A DNA stretch of 64,000 bases from Ciona intestinalis (taxonomy: Eukaryota > Chordata > Ascidiacea > Phlebobranchia > Cionidae). Within the stretch, counting starts at the first letter, position 1. Each line of letters begins with the position of its first letter. The stretch spans positions 1,418,254 to 1,482,253 of the forward strand of contig NC_020168.2 of NCBI RefSeq assembly GCF_000224145.3. Reading direction: 5' to 3'. A program made the translations under genes and the position numbers. Below, one piece after another: positions 20,001 through 31,516 of the stretch. The notes below the pieces were generated by a model, which saw nothing but the letters and a program-made list of their open reading frames with translations, ran no database searches and had not been told where the DNA came from.

Positions 20001-23000
20001 GTCTTCTGTTTAGCGGCACGTCCCTGATATTAGCTCAGCCTGAACGCTACGCATCTCGTCAGCGAAAGATATCGATTCTTGAACCTTCTTTCTTCCCAGA
20101 GAGACAGTTTCGAATTTACTTACACCTCCACGCTTAATCGACCTGTTATTCCATCAGAAACAATGCTGAGATAAAGAGCATATATACCCAGGCGTTATAT
20201 ATATATATAAGGTTGCTTAATATAGGTTATAAATAACTGTGAAACCACTATTTAGCTTTAAAGGTATAACTTATGCCTGTTCAACGATTCATAAATGACG
20301 TTTTGAATTCTGGTTTGTTTATGAAGTATAGTAATACTGTTGTGCTTGCAAACCAATAGCTTGGCAAACTGGAAAGTAGAGAAGGATTCGCCTCCTCCAA
20401 AAGTTGTTGAGAAAGCAAGGACACCTACGCCGGAACCACCGAAGCCCCCGACACCACCTGCACCGAAACCAAAGACGCCCAGCCCCCCAGTGTCAGGTAA
20501 GTGTGTACTTTCGCGTTTAATGACATGGAATAATTTTTCTCGAACCGTTTAAACGAAGAGAATTGATCAACCAACACAATTCGTTATATAATGTAGATTA
20601 GGGAAGACTGGACACCTTTTTATTATGTTTTCGCGTCTTTTTAATAGTAAACAAACAACATTCAAAGAATTATAAAACCGTATCCTTACTACTGCCCGTT
20701 GTGTATTGTTTAAAACACGATCACGTTATTTGGATAGTATGTGCTGAAGGTGTCCCGTCTTCTCCCAACCTATTATATAGTGCCAAACGAACAAAACAAA
20801 AAATCGTAAAATCCCAAAGGAAAGAACCACAGACCGCACTGGCTTAAAGGCAATTGTAATTGATCACACAAGAAGGTAGAAAAGCTAACGAGTAGGCATG
20901 TCTATTACGCGGTCTCCCACGCGAAGTGCAGAACGTTGGATTTAGATATTTAAGCGACTTGGTTGTGGATTCTGTAGGTTTGTAAATATTTTGATACAGA
21001 TAGTAGGGTGGGGGAGATATGTCACCTTTTTATTCTATTTTCTCGTCGCATGTGGTAGTAAACAAAAAATATTCAAAGAACTATATTCCATATCCTTATA
21101 GAACCCCCATAGACCGTTGTTAATTGTTTAAAACACGATCAGGGTATTTAAATATTATGTGCTAGACTATACACAATACTGAGTGGCATGTGCAAAAAAA
21201 TAATAGAACGGTTATAATTAATAAGCAAAAAAAGTGAGTTTCAAATCCTAATACAATTGTACATCTAAAACTGGTCGTTTCGTTTAATTGGTTTACGTAC
21301 CAAAATTGTGCATACCTTTATCCGCTATGGCCATTGGAAAATCCTATAACTTGATGTATCTGTAAATTCTTTTCCCATGTTATCTTTATAGGTTTTTAAT
21401 CACATGATGCCTGGCAATTTTCGTTGCTTCAATGCATGCGATTACATTCCATTAAGTACGGTGTCATACGGTTAAGTTGTTTGCATATATTTTACGTTGA
21501 TCATTGATCAGCTTATCGATTTTGCTGTCAAGCCGACAAATTGTGTTGCACTTCCCAATACGCCCTAATATGCGTAGACCGCTATATATGTCAGCCATAA
21601 ACGACCCATTTAGTCAATGTACCGTGCATATCATACTTGATTACAAAGATGCGCCAATTATATATTTAGATGGGAGAGATAGGATACTTTTCATTCTATC
21701 TTCTCGTCCCATTTGGTAGTAAACAAAGAACATGCAAAGAATTATAAAACCACATCTTCATGACTCCATAGACCGTTGTTAATTATTTAAAATACGAAGA
21801 TATTTGGATACTATGTGCTAAGGTGTCCCATCTTCCCCCACAATACTATATTCTGTGGTTTATAGTAGTTGCAATTTATTGAGATCTTTCTCTCACAGAG
21901 CCACCGTTCGAATACGAGTATATAGCTGGGCACGAGGCCAGTGTTGGAGGCAACTCTCCCATGACGTTGTCACACAAATCAGGTGTTTATTTTACGATTC
22001 TAATGAATAGCGAAGTTTGACGTGCGAGTTAACGGAATATGTTTTTTGCGCAGACGATATTGAAGGCATTGAGACTATCGTAGGCCCAAGTCGTCCGATG
22101 TCGCCAGAGAGTCCAAATGCCGTCATGGAAAATCCGACACCGTCTTCATCGCAACCAAACGATCCAAGTAAAAACTTAATTTTTAAAATTATGTTGAAGT
22201 CGTCAAAGTTTAGAATTATCCAAATTGCCATATACTTCTCGTAAAAAAATAAGCTTTGAAAGTTAATTTATTACATGTCTAATAAATAGACTGTGGCCCA
22301 ATGGACATATAAATACTTCACTGTAACTGCATTTTAAGCAATCAAGTTATTTTTGTTAAACCTAAAAAATGCATTGCAAACATAATGATCACTGTTTGAT
22401 CACAATGGTAGGCACTATAGGCGACTTAATTAGATATATTTTCAACTAATCGATAGAATTCTATGAGTAGGGCTTTGTATTGAATATTAACAAATATTTT
22501 CTCATGATTACAATCGATCCCGGCGCTAGCCCTCTGTCGATCTCTTCCGAGTCGAGCAAAGCACGTATCTATATTTACCTTCGCCGTCGATCGCAGGTAA
22601 ACGGCGCAAAAAAACGGTGAGAAGTGTATTTCGCATGGGATTGTTTCTGTCGAGGAAAAATAAGAGGAAACCTGCTCTTTCCCCGGATGCAGGACCAACT
22701 GATGAACCAACCTTTAATCCAGGTGTGTTCAAATGACGTCACACTGCTTTTACGTCATGTATCTTGTAATCGTTTGGAAAATGGACTATATATCTTGACA
22801 TATTAATAATAATAATACAATAAAAACTGTTTTTGTCTCTTCGATTACAGAAACGAAGAATTAAAAATAATTTAAACGAAAGGACAGGATATAGCGACAA
22901 AACAACAGTTGTTAAAACACGCTTACAGTTAAAAACATATTTCATTTAGCTAAAAGAAAAGAAAATAAGCGTGGTCGCTACACTAGAACATTGTGAGAGT

Positions 23001-23460
23001 AACATTTATTCAAATTAGACACTTCACACACGTTATCGTACAAACACACACCAGTAATGATGTGAATACTAACTCATTATAAACACGATGTCCGGAAATT
23101 GATCATTTGTCAACGTGGAGTTAACGCAGTTTCATTTCAGCTCCACGACGCCACCCAATGGTCCAACGTCGCCAATCACGTCTCGAAATGAACGAACCGA
23201 TCGAAGATATTTTTTCAGATGTCAAATTTGAAACCATCGAAAAGATCGAAGAAAGTTCTTCCCCGAACGCCGAGTACGATTCTGACGTCATTGAAGATCC
23301 TGATGTAGTAGTGATGACGTCATTGCTTGAAAAGCAAGCGAGTTTCCCTAGTGATGAAGCTGCAGGAAGGGATTTCGTTAAATTCGATGACGTCACCACC
23401 GATAACGTCACAACCCCTTCCTCCAATCAGGATCACGAGCATTGGGATGATCTGACGTAA
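17095..23460 (+). CDS. Multi-exon gene, disordered protein of unknown function
   Basis: Exons: 17095-17470, 18383-18424, one ending at 20496, 21899-21982, 22054-22167, 22597-22722 and 23141-23460 (stop TAA). From 20496 onward every junction is phase 1 and stop-free. The acceptor of the third exon is uncertain: 20360 does not fit the incoming phase, but one near 20332 does, or a small exon is missing. The start is the first ATG of the open frame. The product is mostly low-complexity: an acidic N-terminal part with a basic helix (VVQARARERQLSLERI), a Pro/Lys-rich segment with PPK and PTP repeats, a basic cluster KRRKKTVR that could be a nuclear signal, and an acidic C-terminus with repeated DV and DD pairs. 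No domain was recognised. Introns carry at least six MITE copies. Confidence 0.6.
18149..18341. mobile_element. MITE copy in intron
   Basis: Ends tgtaggggaagatgggacac and gtgtcccattttcttccgtc. Confidence 0.85.
18949..19139. mobile_element. MITE copy in intron
   Basis: Ends gtgggggaagacgggacacc and tcccatttcccccaccctac. Confidence 0.85.
19340..20130. other. Relatively GC-rich stretch in intron
   Basis: CpG content is visibly higher than in the flanks (e.g. ttctcgcggttgc, acagcagcgttcag). A 62-codon open frame lies at 19949-20137. This might be an alternative promoter or first exon for the downstream exons; no splice partner was established. Confidence 0.3.
20592..20777. mobile_element. MITE copy in intron
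   Basis: Degraded ends (attagggaagactggacacc, tgtcccgtcttctcccaacc) with a conserved core. Confidence 0.8.
21001..21166. mobile_element. MITE copy, right end lost
   Basis: Starts tagtagggtgggggagatat and stops after 'attatgtgcta' without the terminal repeat. Confidence 0.75.
21659..21850. mobile_element. MITE copy in intron
   Basis: Left end worn (gatgggagagataggatac), right end intact (gtgtcccatcttcccccaca). Lies just upstream of the exon at 21899. Confidence 0.8.
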
Positions 23461-24670
23461 CAATACAAGCACTGTGACGCAACGATTAGAAACTGTCCGA
23501 TGTCTTTGTGTGAAATATATTTTATGATTTATGTTTTATCCCAAATTTGAAATATGATGTCTTTTATAACAAACGTTGGCATTGTAGACAATTAGTAGAA
23601 TTCAGATATAAAAGTGTTGTATAAAATATTGAACTTTTGCATTTGTTTGGTTCTCACGTTAATTCGATCATATAATATAACTGATATAACTATGAACTAA
23701 ATTCTCTGTACATTGACTTTTTTTCTTAAATGCTCGTGTCTGAATGCACCTTCCTAAACAAATCCCATCGCTTATATTCGTATACTTTAAATTGTTTGAC
23801 TCGGCTAACTTGGCCTCAAACCCACGCTTGGTAGATTTCCGAGCTTTACAGCTCGTGAGGCCGAACGTCGCAAGCTTGTGCACGCTCTTGAAAGAGTTGG
23901 CCCACAGCAGCTTCCCATATTAAACACAATGCAGGAATTCCGACTCGTGATACCGAGAATCGTTATGTGTTGTGACTTACTCACGTTGTGAACATGCAAC
24001 GATGTGTAACGGTTGGCCGAATGAATTAAAACGTCTCGGTTTAACCTGTAAACCATCATCAGGCGCTTGGCAAGCAGTTTATAATCGAAGCTCACAGCAA
24101 TTTCCACTTCGAATTAATGTTTTGTTTACTCAGAACAATATCATGACAAGAGCTTTGGTATTCTGTCATTTTGCGAAAGTGTTCATCCTAGGCAGTGGCG
24201 ATTATGCACGGGTTTTATTGGCGTGGTTTCATGGGTGCGTAGAATTAGGAGCAAATAAGAACGTTTTGCATACAACGTGATATGGCATAGGTTTTAAAGA
24301 AGTCAGGCCTAAACAGTTTGAATTGTTTTATAGCTTGCTTCATGACAGTAGAGCGTGAGCGGACTAGGCGTTTAACAAGATTTTCGTAGAAACACAATAG
24401 TGAGGATAAATTCGTGTTTTAGAATGTTAGAATTTACAAAAAAGAATATCAGTTATGAGGTTTTATCTGCCGAAAATCGAGGAAACTTGCTTCGTACAGA
24501 AGACAACGTTGCGAGCACGATAACGACACAGGTGGCCTCGAGATACCAACACGGAGTTACAGTTATCTCCGGTTGTTATCGTGTTCTAGCGCGCCTTTAG
24601 CCATTAAAGTAAAGAACAAACAAGCGGTATCATTTTTTATCTGGCTCGAAAAGCGCTGGATCTTCACTTG
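23461..24670. other. Intergenic, no gene seen
   Basis: Contains the 3' flank of the preceding gene and the upstream region of the T-box gene. Open frames on both strands around 23805-24280 overlap each other and show no splice logic. Confidence 0.45.
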
Positions 24671-24677
24671 TATAAAA
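24671..24677 (+). promoter_or_regulatory. TATA box candidate, T-box gene
   Basis: TATAAAA 124 bp upstream of the ATG at 24801, in a GC-richer context (aaaaaggcggctcg). Confidence 0.5.
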
Positions 24678-24800
24678 AGGCGGCTCGAATAGGTGCAAAA
24701 TCATTTAAGTTTTTGACACACCTACGGTGCACAAGGTTCTAAGTTATTTAAGTTTCTCAAAAGTGAAACCTAAGTTCGTTACTATTTAAGCCATATTGTG

Positions 24801-27800
24801 ATGGCTTTTTCGGAAGTCCAGTATCCCGCACAGCACTGTGCTGTCGGCGGGCAACAGTTTCAGGGAAGTCTTCAATATTTTGGCTCAATGGCCCCGAACT
24901 ATGCGGGGATGAGTCAGCAGCACAAGCAATGGCCGACCAACCAAGATTTCAACGCGAACGAAAATTACCAATCTCACAACTTCATGCAACAGATTCAACC
25001 TCGGCCTTCGCCAAATGGCCAAAACCAGATGTGGAACGCCAACCAGCGGTGTGATGCTAACGTGTACAACCCACACCATTTGGCGCCAATGATCAATAAT
25101 GCATCTTACCCGCAACAGCACGGGTTTAACCGACAGAGGGTAAACAGCGCTGCTAGCGATGGGTGTCCTACTCCTCAGCCCAACCACTGGATGGCAGCAC
25201 AGCAAAGCCCCACGATGTGGTCACCATCTGGAATGAGTGATCCGTCCAGATCTCGCCAGCCAAGGTAAGCATAGTAATACGATTTTTTGTTTGTAACAAC
25301 TCGTTTGAAGATCTATAAAGCATAGAACTAACATTAGCTTGTTTCAGTTTTATAAATTGGAACCAAAAGTCCCATTTTTTTTACTAACGTTAGTTTCCTG
25401 TTTCACAGTCTCAGCGATGGCGGCCAACTTACTCCGGACAACTTTTATCAAACACAAAACCATCAATACCAGATAAACCAGCAGCAGAGGAGTAACCATC
25501 CGTATCAACCAAACTATCATGTTGGTCCTCCTGGTGTGAGTGGTTCATATATGAGGACGCTCTCACCAACTTCTTCCAACCCCAACTCGCCCCCATTACT
25601 TCCAATGCTGACGTCACACTCGATGCAACCGAATCCGATTATGATGTCACACAGGCAACCATCACAGCCAGTGAACGTGAGTGATATGTCGTACCCAAAA
25701 ATTCACTCAGAACGTTTAACAGAATCGTGTAGTGTAGTCTAATCGCAAACTAGCTCTTAAGCGATTATTTGGTGATGTTTTTTTATTGTAACAACATCTA
25801 TTTAGAATCAAATCCAAACACCCATTGGTCCATCGACATCAAAAGTTAGTGGGAGCGACTGGGAATTGGAATGCATGGGAGTTAAAATCAAACTGGCAAG
25901 CGCAGAATTATGGAAACACTTTGAGAATGTCACAACTGAAATGGTGATCAGTAAACATGGCAGGTGTGTATGGTATGCTGAAACCAGACGTGGCTTTCTA
26001 AGACCAGAACTTCCTTAATTACAAGTTAGTTTAATGACCAAAGCAATTAGTTACAGTCAAATTTTTATTAAGACTATATTTCATCTAACGGTTCTCAAAA
26101 TACTTATTAATCTCCTGAATCTTGGTTCGGTGGGTTTTAGTTTAATTTAATCCCTGCGATGTATATGAACAGTTATGCTTAATGTTTGCACTTAACTTGT
26201 TTCGACAGGCCATAATTTTAATTTAAATAATTTTTAATTTTGAAAGTAAATTTAAATTAATTTTATTTTTAGGAGAATGTTTCCGGTTCTGGAATATGAC
26301 GTCAGCGGTTTGAATCCAGGAAAACTTTATAACTTCTTTGTTGATTTTGTTCTGGCTAACGACTACGTATGGAAATACATGTAAGTTATACCTATCTCGT
26401 GATGTTTGAAGGTTAATTATAAAATACTATTCTGAAGTTGTAGTTTATAAATAATGTTTCTTTCAGGGACCAGAAATGGCAAGCTACCGGTTTAGCTTCA
26501 GCTGAGGAACCAGGATTCCACCCTGGTCAACGTGTTTACATTCACCACGAATCCCCAGCACTTGGCGACTTCTGGAACAAAAAGGGAGCTGGGTTTGGGA
26601 AGATGAAACTGAGCAATCATCTTCACGATGAAAAGGAAAAGGTAAGATTTTGGGAAAAAAAAAAAGATTTAAAAAATAGGGCGATTTTATTATTTTTCCT
26701 CAGAACTCAGTTCCCCAGAACTAAAGTCTTGTATATATAAAATTTTGAAACCGATTTTTTTTTTCAGATAATCACACTCCGAACATTACACAAATACCAA
26801 CCTCGCCTTCACATCGTTGAAGTGGATCACAGGAACCCAACTTTACAATCCAATCTTCGAACTTTCGTTCTTCCTAAAACAACCTTTATGACTGTTACAC
26901 TTTATCATGATACAGATGTAAGTTTCGATAATGTGTAATTTGCACTTGCAAAGTTCTAATAGCATTCTTGTTCGAAAGCAAAACGAAACTACATATAGTA
27001 GGGTGGGGTCAGACGATCCTGTAGGGGGATGACGGGACACTTTTATCACATAATATCTAAACATCCTTATTATGTTTATACAATTAACAGCGGTCTGTAT
27101 GCATCTACGGGCCTATAATGTTCTTTGTTAACTACCATTGAAGGAAAAAAGAATAAAAAAGGTGTCTAATATTACACCTCCATACCATATAAGATTTTTA
27201 CTAATTAACATCTTACTGATGATAGGTTGCACAGTTGAAAATCAATTTGAATCCTTTTGCGAGATCATTTAGAAGTTCGTGGTAAGTATACATGACAATA
27301 GATATTCTTTTTCTGTAAAACTTACGAATCTCTAACATTAAAATTATACTTTGCAGCCCAAAACCGGTCGACGCTGGAAATTCATCTTCCAACTCCTCTT
27401 CAATGTCGCAAACGTCATCACCACTGACGTCATCAGATGACGCCGACACGTCGGCCATTCCAGAATGGACCGAAACAGACCCAGTAGGCCACAATCCGAG
27501 CCTGATCGTTAAAATTGAGAATCCAGTCCAAGGCATCGATATTGAAAAGGCGAAAAAGTTTTTAAATAAACAACTTAGTGTGATGTCACAATTGGTACAA
27601 AAAAGCGAGGAGCTTGAACGCAACTCATCCTTAAACAGTAAGTCAACAAATATTAGGGTGGGGGAAGATGGTACACTTTTTAATCTATTTTCTCGTCCCA
27701 TTTGGTAGTAAACAAAGAACATTTAAAGGATTATAAAACTGTGCCCTCACGACTCCCATATACCGTTAGAAAATGTTTAAACACGGTCAGAATAAGTAAA

Positions 27801-29563
27801 ATATATAGAGGGTGGAAAAGACAGGACACCTTTAAAACATAATATTTAAATAACCTGATCGTATTTTAAACAATTAAAACAGTCTATAAGAGTCTGGAGG
27901 ATATGGTTTTAGAATTATTTGTAAATCTTCCTTGTTTACTATAAAATGGGACGCAAAAATAGAAGGGAAAGATGCCCCATCTCCCCCCACTCTACAATAT
28001 CTTTAATTTCATATAATTAAGAATTAAAAAGGTGGAGCTAAGCTGCCCAATTTCGTTAAACTAACTTTTATTTTTTGTTGCAGAAAACCAAGAAGCAAAA
28101 CCTCGTCAAGTGATCGAAATACCAGACCCCAACAATGACGAAGCACCCGGGGAGTCTTTGGAGGAGTTGTTGAAGCCACAAACAGTTCATCATTTCCCCC
28201 CACAGTCGTCAGAAATAAAACCACTTTCTGAGAATAAGAAAAATCCCACCAGTACAGCAACTTCGTTGGTGAGTAATTACTTGATATAGTTAAGGTGGGA
28301 GGGGAGGGACATCTTCATTTTATGTTCTCGTGTTCACGTCTTTTCATTTTATGTTTGAAGAAGATTCCAAGAATTATAAAACCATATCCTCCCGACTCCC
28401 ACAGATCTTTGTTAAATGTTTAAAACACGATCAGGATATTTGGATATTGGATACTATTGGATAAAGAACATTAAAAGAATTATAAAACTGTTTTCTTGCC
28501 ACTCTCATAGATCATTGTTGATTGTTTAAAACAGGATCAGAATGTTTAGATAGTATTTGCTAAAGGTGTCCCATTTTCCCACTTTACTATAAATTAAAAA
28601 TCATAAAGTTGTTCTGAATCGTTCGTATTCGGAGATTAGGGGTTAAACAAAAAAATAATTGCAGTACTTATTAGATCGACTAAATATAACATATTCCGAA
28701 TTAATTTCAGGCGGATTACCAACTGCTCAATGTAGATAGATGCTTTCCACCTAATGCTGTAGCGCCACCAAGCGAAGCTTTGCCGTTCGACCCCAATCAA
28801 TTAAGACAGCGCCACCAAAAAGAACAAGGTACGTCATTGTGCAATCGCGGGAAACGAATTTTCATTTGATTTTAACGAAATATTTGCAAGATCACTTGTA
28901 TTTCGTAACATTATAATCTAGATTATTTTTTTCTCTTTGGTATAACCCAACATTATTATGCAAGTGTTTTAATTCATAAAGTAAAGTATTTTGATTCATT
29001 AACAGGACAAAGCGAGAACCTTCCAACTTTTTTCGATTGTACATACTACCGTGAACAAGCCGGTGCTTCAAAGATTAATCTTGAAACCAAACAAGGTTTA
29101 TACAACAAATTACATAATACTAAAATATTCATCTTATGCGCCAAATATGTTCAGAGATTAACTGAAATACTTTGCAGACCCCTCCTCCACAAATACGCCT
29201 CATCTTCCAGTTATTTACGTTCCTTCCTCAACCAACCACCAACCTACTTCAAATGACGTCATTACAGTTGCGTCACCGTCTCAGGCGCCAACTATTACGT
29301 CACAATCCACACCTATAACCCACGCTTCCCCCACTCGAAGTGAGGGCACGTTGTTTCCTACTTTACCTACATTATCACCGAACTGCCTCCGAGACATGCT
29401 GCTCGGTGAAGTCTCGGCAGAAAATTTCGCGTCGTCATCATCGAAACGAAAGCATCATGACGATGAGGATGAAGACGATGATGACGTCTTCTTTAACTCA
29501 CCTGGTGATTTTGATTTTCTTTCTGCACAGCCAAATAAGCGTGGTTGTTATTATGGTGCTTAA
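24801..29563 (+). CDS. T-box transcription factor, divergent
   Basis: Complete model of 12 exons: 24801-25264, 25409-25676, 25806-25963, 26273-26380, 26467-26641, 26768-26917, 27226-27281, 27357-27637, 28084-28268, 28711-28828, 29006-29095, 29178-29563. They total 2439 nt, 812 residues, with all phases consistent. Residues 1-250 are Gln/Asn/Pro-rich. The T-box DNA-binding domain spans about 270-460: ELWKHFENVTTEMVISKHGR, RRMFPVLEYDVSGLNP, HKYQPRLHIVEV, FMTVTLYHDTDVAQLKINLN, NPFARSF. Family hallmarks kept are TEM, GRRMFP, HKYQPR and NPFA. Changed are the usual 'AVTAYQN' (here TVTLYHD) and 'KLTNN' (here KLSNH). The C-terminus is Ser/Thr/Pro-rich and ends with an acidic DDEDEDDDD run. It is too divergent to place by eye; Brachyury-, Tbx6- or Tbr-like and the tunicate maternal T-box are candidates. 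Six of the introns or flanks carry repeats. Confidence 0.92.
26995..27190. mobile_element. MITE copy, left end rearranged
   Basis: gtagggtggggtcagacgat followed by a second start 'gtagggggatgacgggacac'. Lies in the intron before exon 7 of the T-box gene. Confidence 0.7.
27651..27790. mobile_element. MITE copy, right end lost
   Basis: gtgggggaagatggtacact at left; stops after 'tttaaacacggtcagaat', about 12 bp before the next copy. Confidence 0.75.
27803..28000. mobile_element. MITE copy in opposite orientation
   Basis: tatagagggtggaaaagaca at left, atctccccccactctacaat at right. Forms a head-to-head pair with 27651-27790. Confidence 0.8.
28287..28591. mobile_element. MITE copy with internal duplication
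   Basis: The core ('aagaattataaaac...gatca') is present twice in tandem, giving about 305 bp instead of 195. Confidence 0.7.
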
Positions 29564-30110
29564 ATCGCTAACGTTTAACAGCTACTTTCAATCGTACCTA
29601 AAGTTCAAACTGTGCCTTTTACTTCTTGTTGCTTGTTTCATTTTAACAAGATATGTATTTTTTGAAATGTGATTTTATTTCCGCGTCAAATAAACCCAGT
29701 ATAATAATACATCATTATCTAGTTCTAATTTCCTTGCGAATTAGTTTGTATTTGCCGGACGTGCGCGTTTACAAATTAATGATGGTAACATCTATGTTAG
29801 CAGGTCTTTACGTCTGTATTTAATCGAGGTTCCATTTGAAGCTAAGAAAATAGCGCCTTTTGTTCATATAACTCATGATTTTTATTCATCTATTCAAAAA
29901 TCATAGCGAAGGTTATTTTATTTTAAAAACTAAGAGAAGGAAATAAACGGCTGAACAACAGTTGTTGAAACATTCTATGAATAAAAAACGTCCCAATTAA
30001 AAGCATGGCTGTTGCCCCCACGGTTGTTTTAAACAATAGTGCTTATTCAATCAAACCACACATGTATAATTTTGTAGCTAATTTATTTTTAATTTAATAT
30101 CTAATATATA

Positions 30111-30290
30111 TGGTAGGGTGGGGTAAGACAGGACACATTTACCACATATTATCCAAATATCCTGATCGTGTTTCAAACAATTAACAGTATATATGGGAGT
30201 CGTGAGGATACGGTTTTATAAATTAGAATGTTCTTTACTACGAAATGTAACGAGAAAATAAAATGAAAAGTTCTCCCCCAACCCTATATA
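30111..30290. mobile_element. MITE copy
   Basis: tggtagggtggggtaagaca at left; the right end is cut to 'ttctcccccaaccctatata'. Confidence 0.8.
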
Positions 30291-31326
30291 TATATATATA
30301 TATTTTTTTTTTTTAGTACGAGGACGTATTCAAGTTTAGAAATAGTCAAAACATGTATTTTTCGATTGGAAATTCCCTAAAGTTCTGTTTGTATGCAGTA
30401 CATATTCCGTTTAATTAAAACTAGAAACAGAAAAATTGTATAAAAGTATTGTAGATATTGCGGCGGTCGTCTCATCGTAACCTCTGCTATTATTTCCCAT
30501 GTTTTCCAACAACAGCCACTCGTGCTGACGCAAAGCAATCTAAAGAAGAGGGCGGAGCATTAGTATGGGCTTTCAAAGTCGTCTTCAGATTACCTATTCG
30601 AATCGTATTGTGAAAATAAACGAGTGCTGATTTCATACCTGTCCATTTAAATCCTATTCTAATAAGACACATATGAGGAGCATTTGTAAGTGAAACAGGT
30701 TGACGTAAACGAATTACTTGTTCTTTGCATTCGTTTTAATGGAAATATTTCGTTTTATTGTTAGGATTTTATTTCAAAGAGGTTACTACAGTTGATTAAA
30801 AATACTTTTGTTATGAATTTTAAATAGATAAATTTATAACCCATTCAAACATTAAGGAGATACTGTAAAGTGGAAAGCATTACCGGTATGTATTTGAGTT
30901 TTACATTTCATAGAATACCTATTTACAAAATCGCATCAATGTTTTTTCTCTTTATTTGATGTCTCTAATAGCTTCACAGGAGAGGTTGATCGGAGTTGTG
31001 CCTTCATCCAAAATGATGGAGGTGTTTTGTATCTACATTTATAAACGTTTTGTAAATATTAATGGCAATATAAATCACGTGTATACATTAAAGACATCAT
31101 ATCAGCGACAGCACAGGAAGCTGCAGTTAATAGTTAAATTATTTTAAATATATTGGGCCTTTTAATCCGAAACTAGCTTTTCACAAATGAATGCACAACG
31201 TTGGCTGTAGTTTATGAATAGTGGATCAAGCAACCAATGTTTAACCGTTTTTTTCCTGAACAAGATTGTTATTGCTACAACTCAATCGCAATGTATGGTT
31301 GTCATTAACATACAGAAGAACACACA

Positions 31327-31516
31327 GTACGTGGTATGTCAGCAACAAAATACGTGGTATGTCAGAAAAAAAACAGAAGAACACAAAATACGTGGTATGT
31401 CACCAACAAAATACGTGGTACGTCAGAAAAAAGCAAAAGATCAAAAAAAAACGTGGTATATGTCAGCAACAAAATACGTGGTATGTCAGCAACAAAATAC
31501 GTGGTATGTCAGAAAT
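31327..31516. repeat. Minisatellite, about 24 bp unit
   Basis: Seven copies of acgtggtatgtcagcaacaa, some separated by A-rich inserts (gaaaaaaaacagaagaacac). All frames are open by chance because of the composition, so it is not called coding. Confidence 0.85.

Noticed and set aside
20340-20552. Start of the Pro-rich exon at an upstream in-frame codon
   Set aside because: The frame there has no ATG and sits behind two possible acceptors, so it is treated as an internal exon with an uncertain left border.
23668-24280. Open frames of about 100 codons on both strands
   Set aside because: They overlap in opposite directions and no exon borders join them to neighbours.
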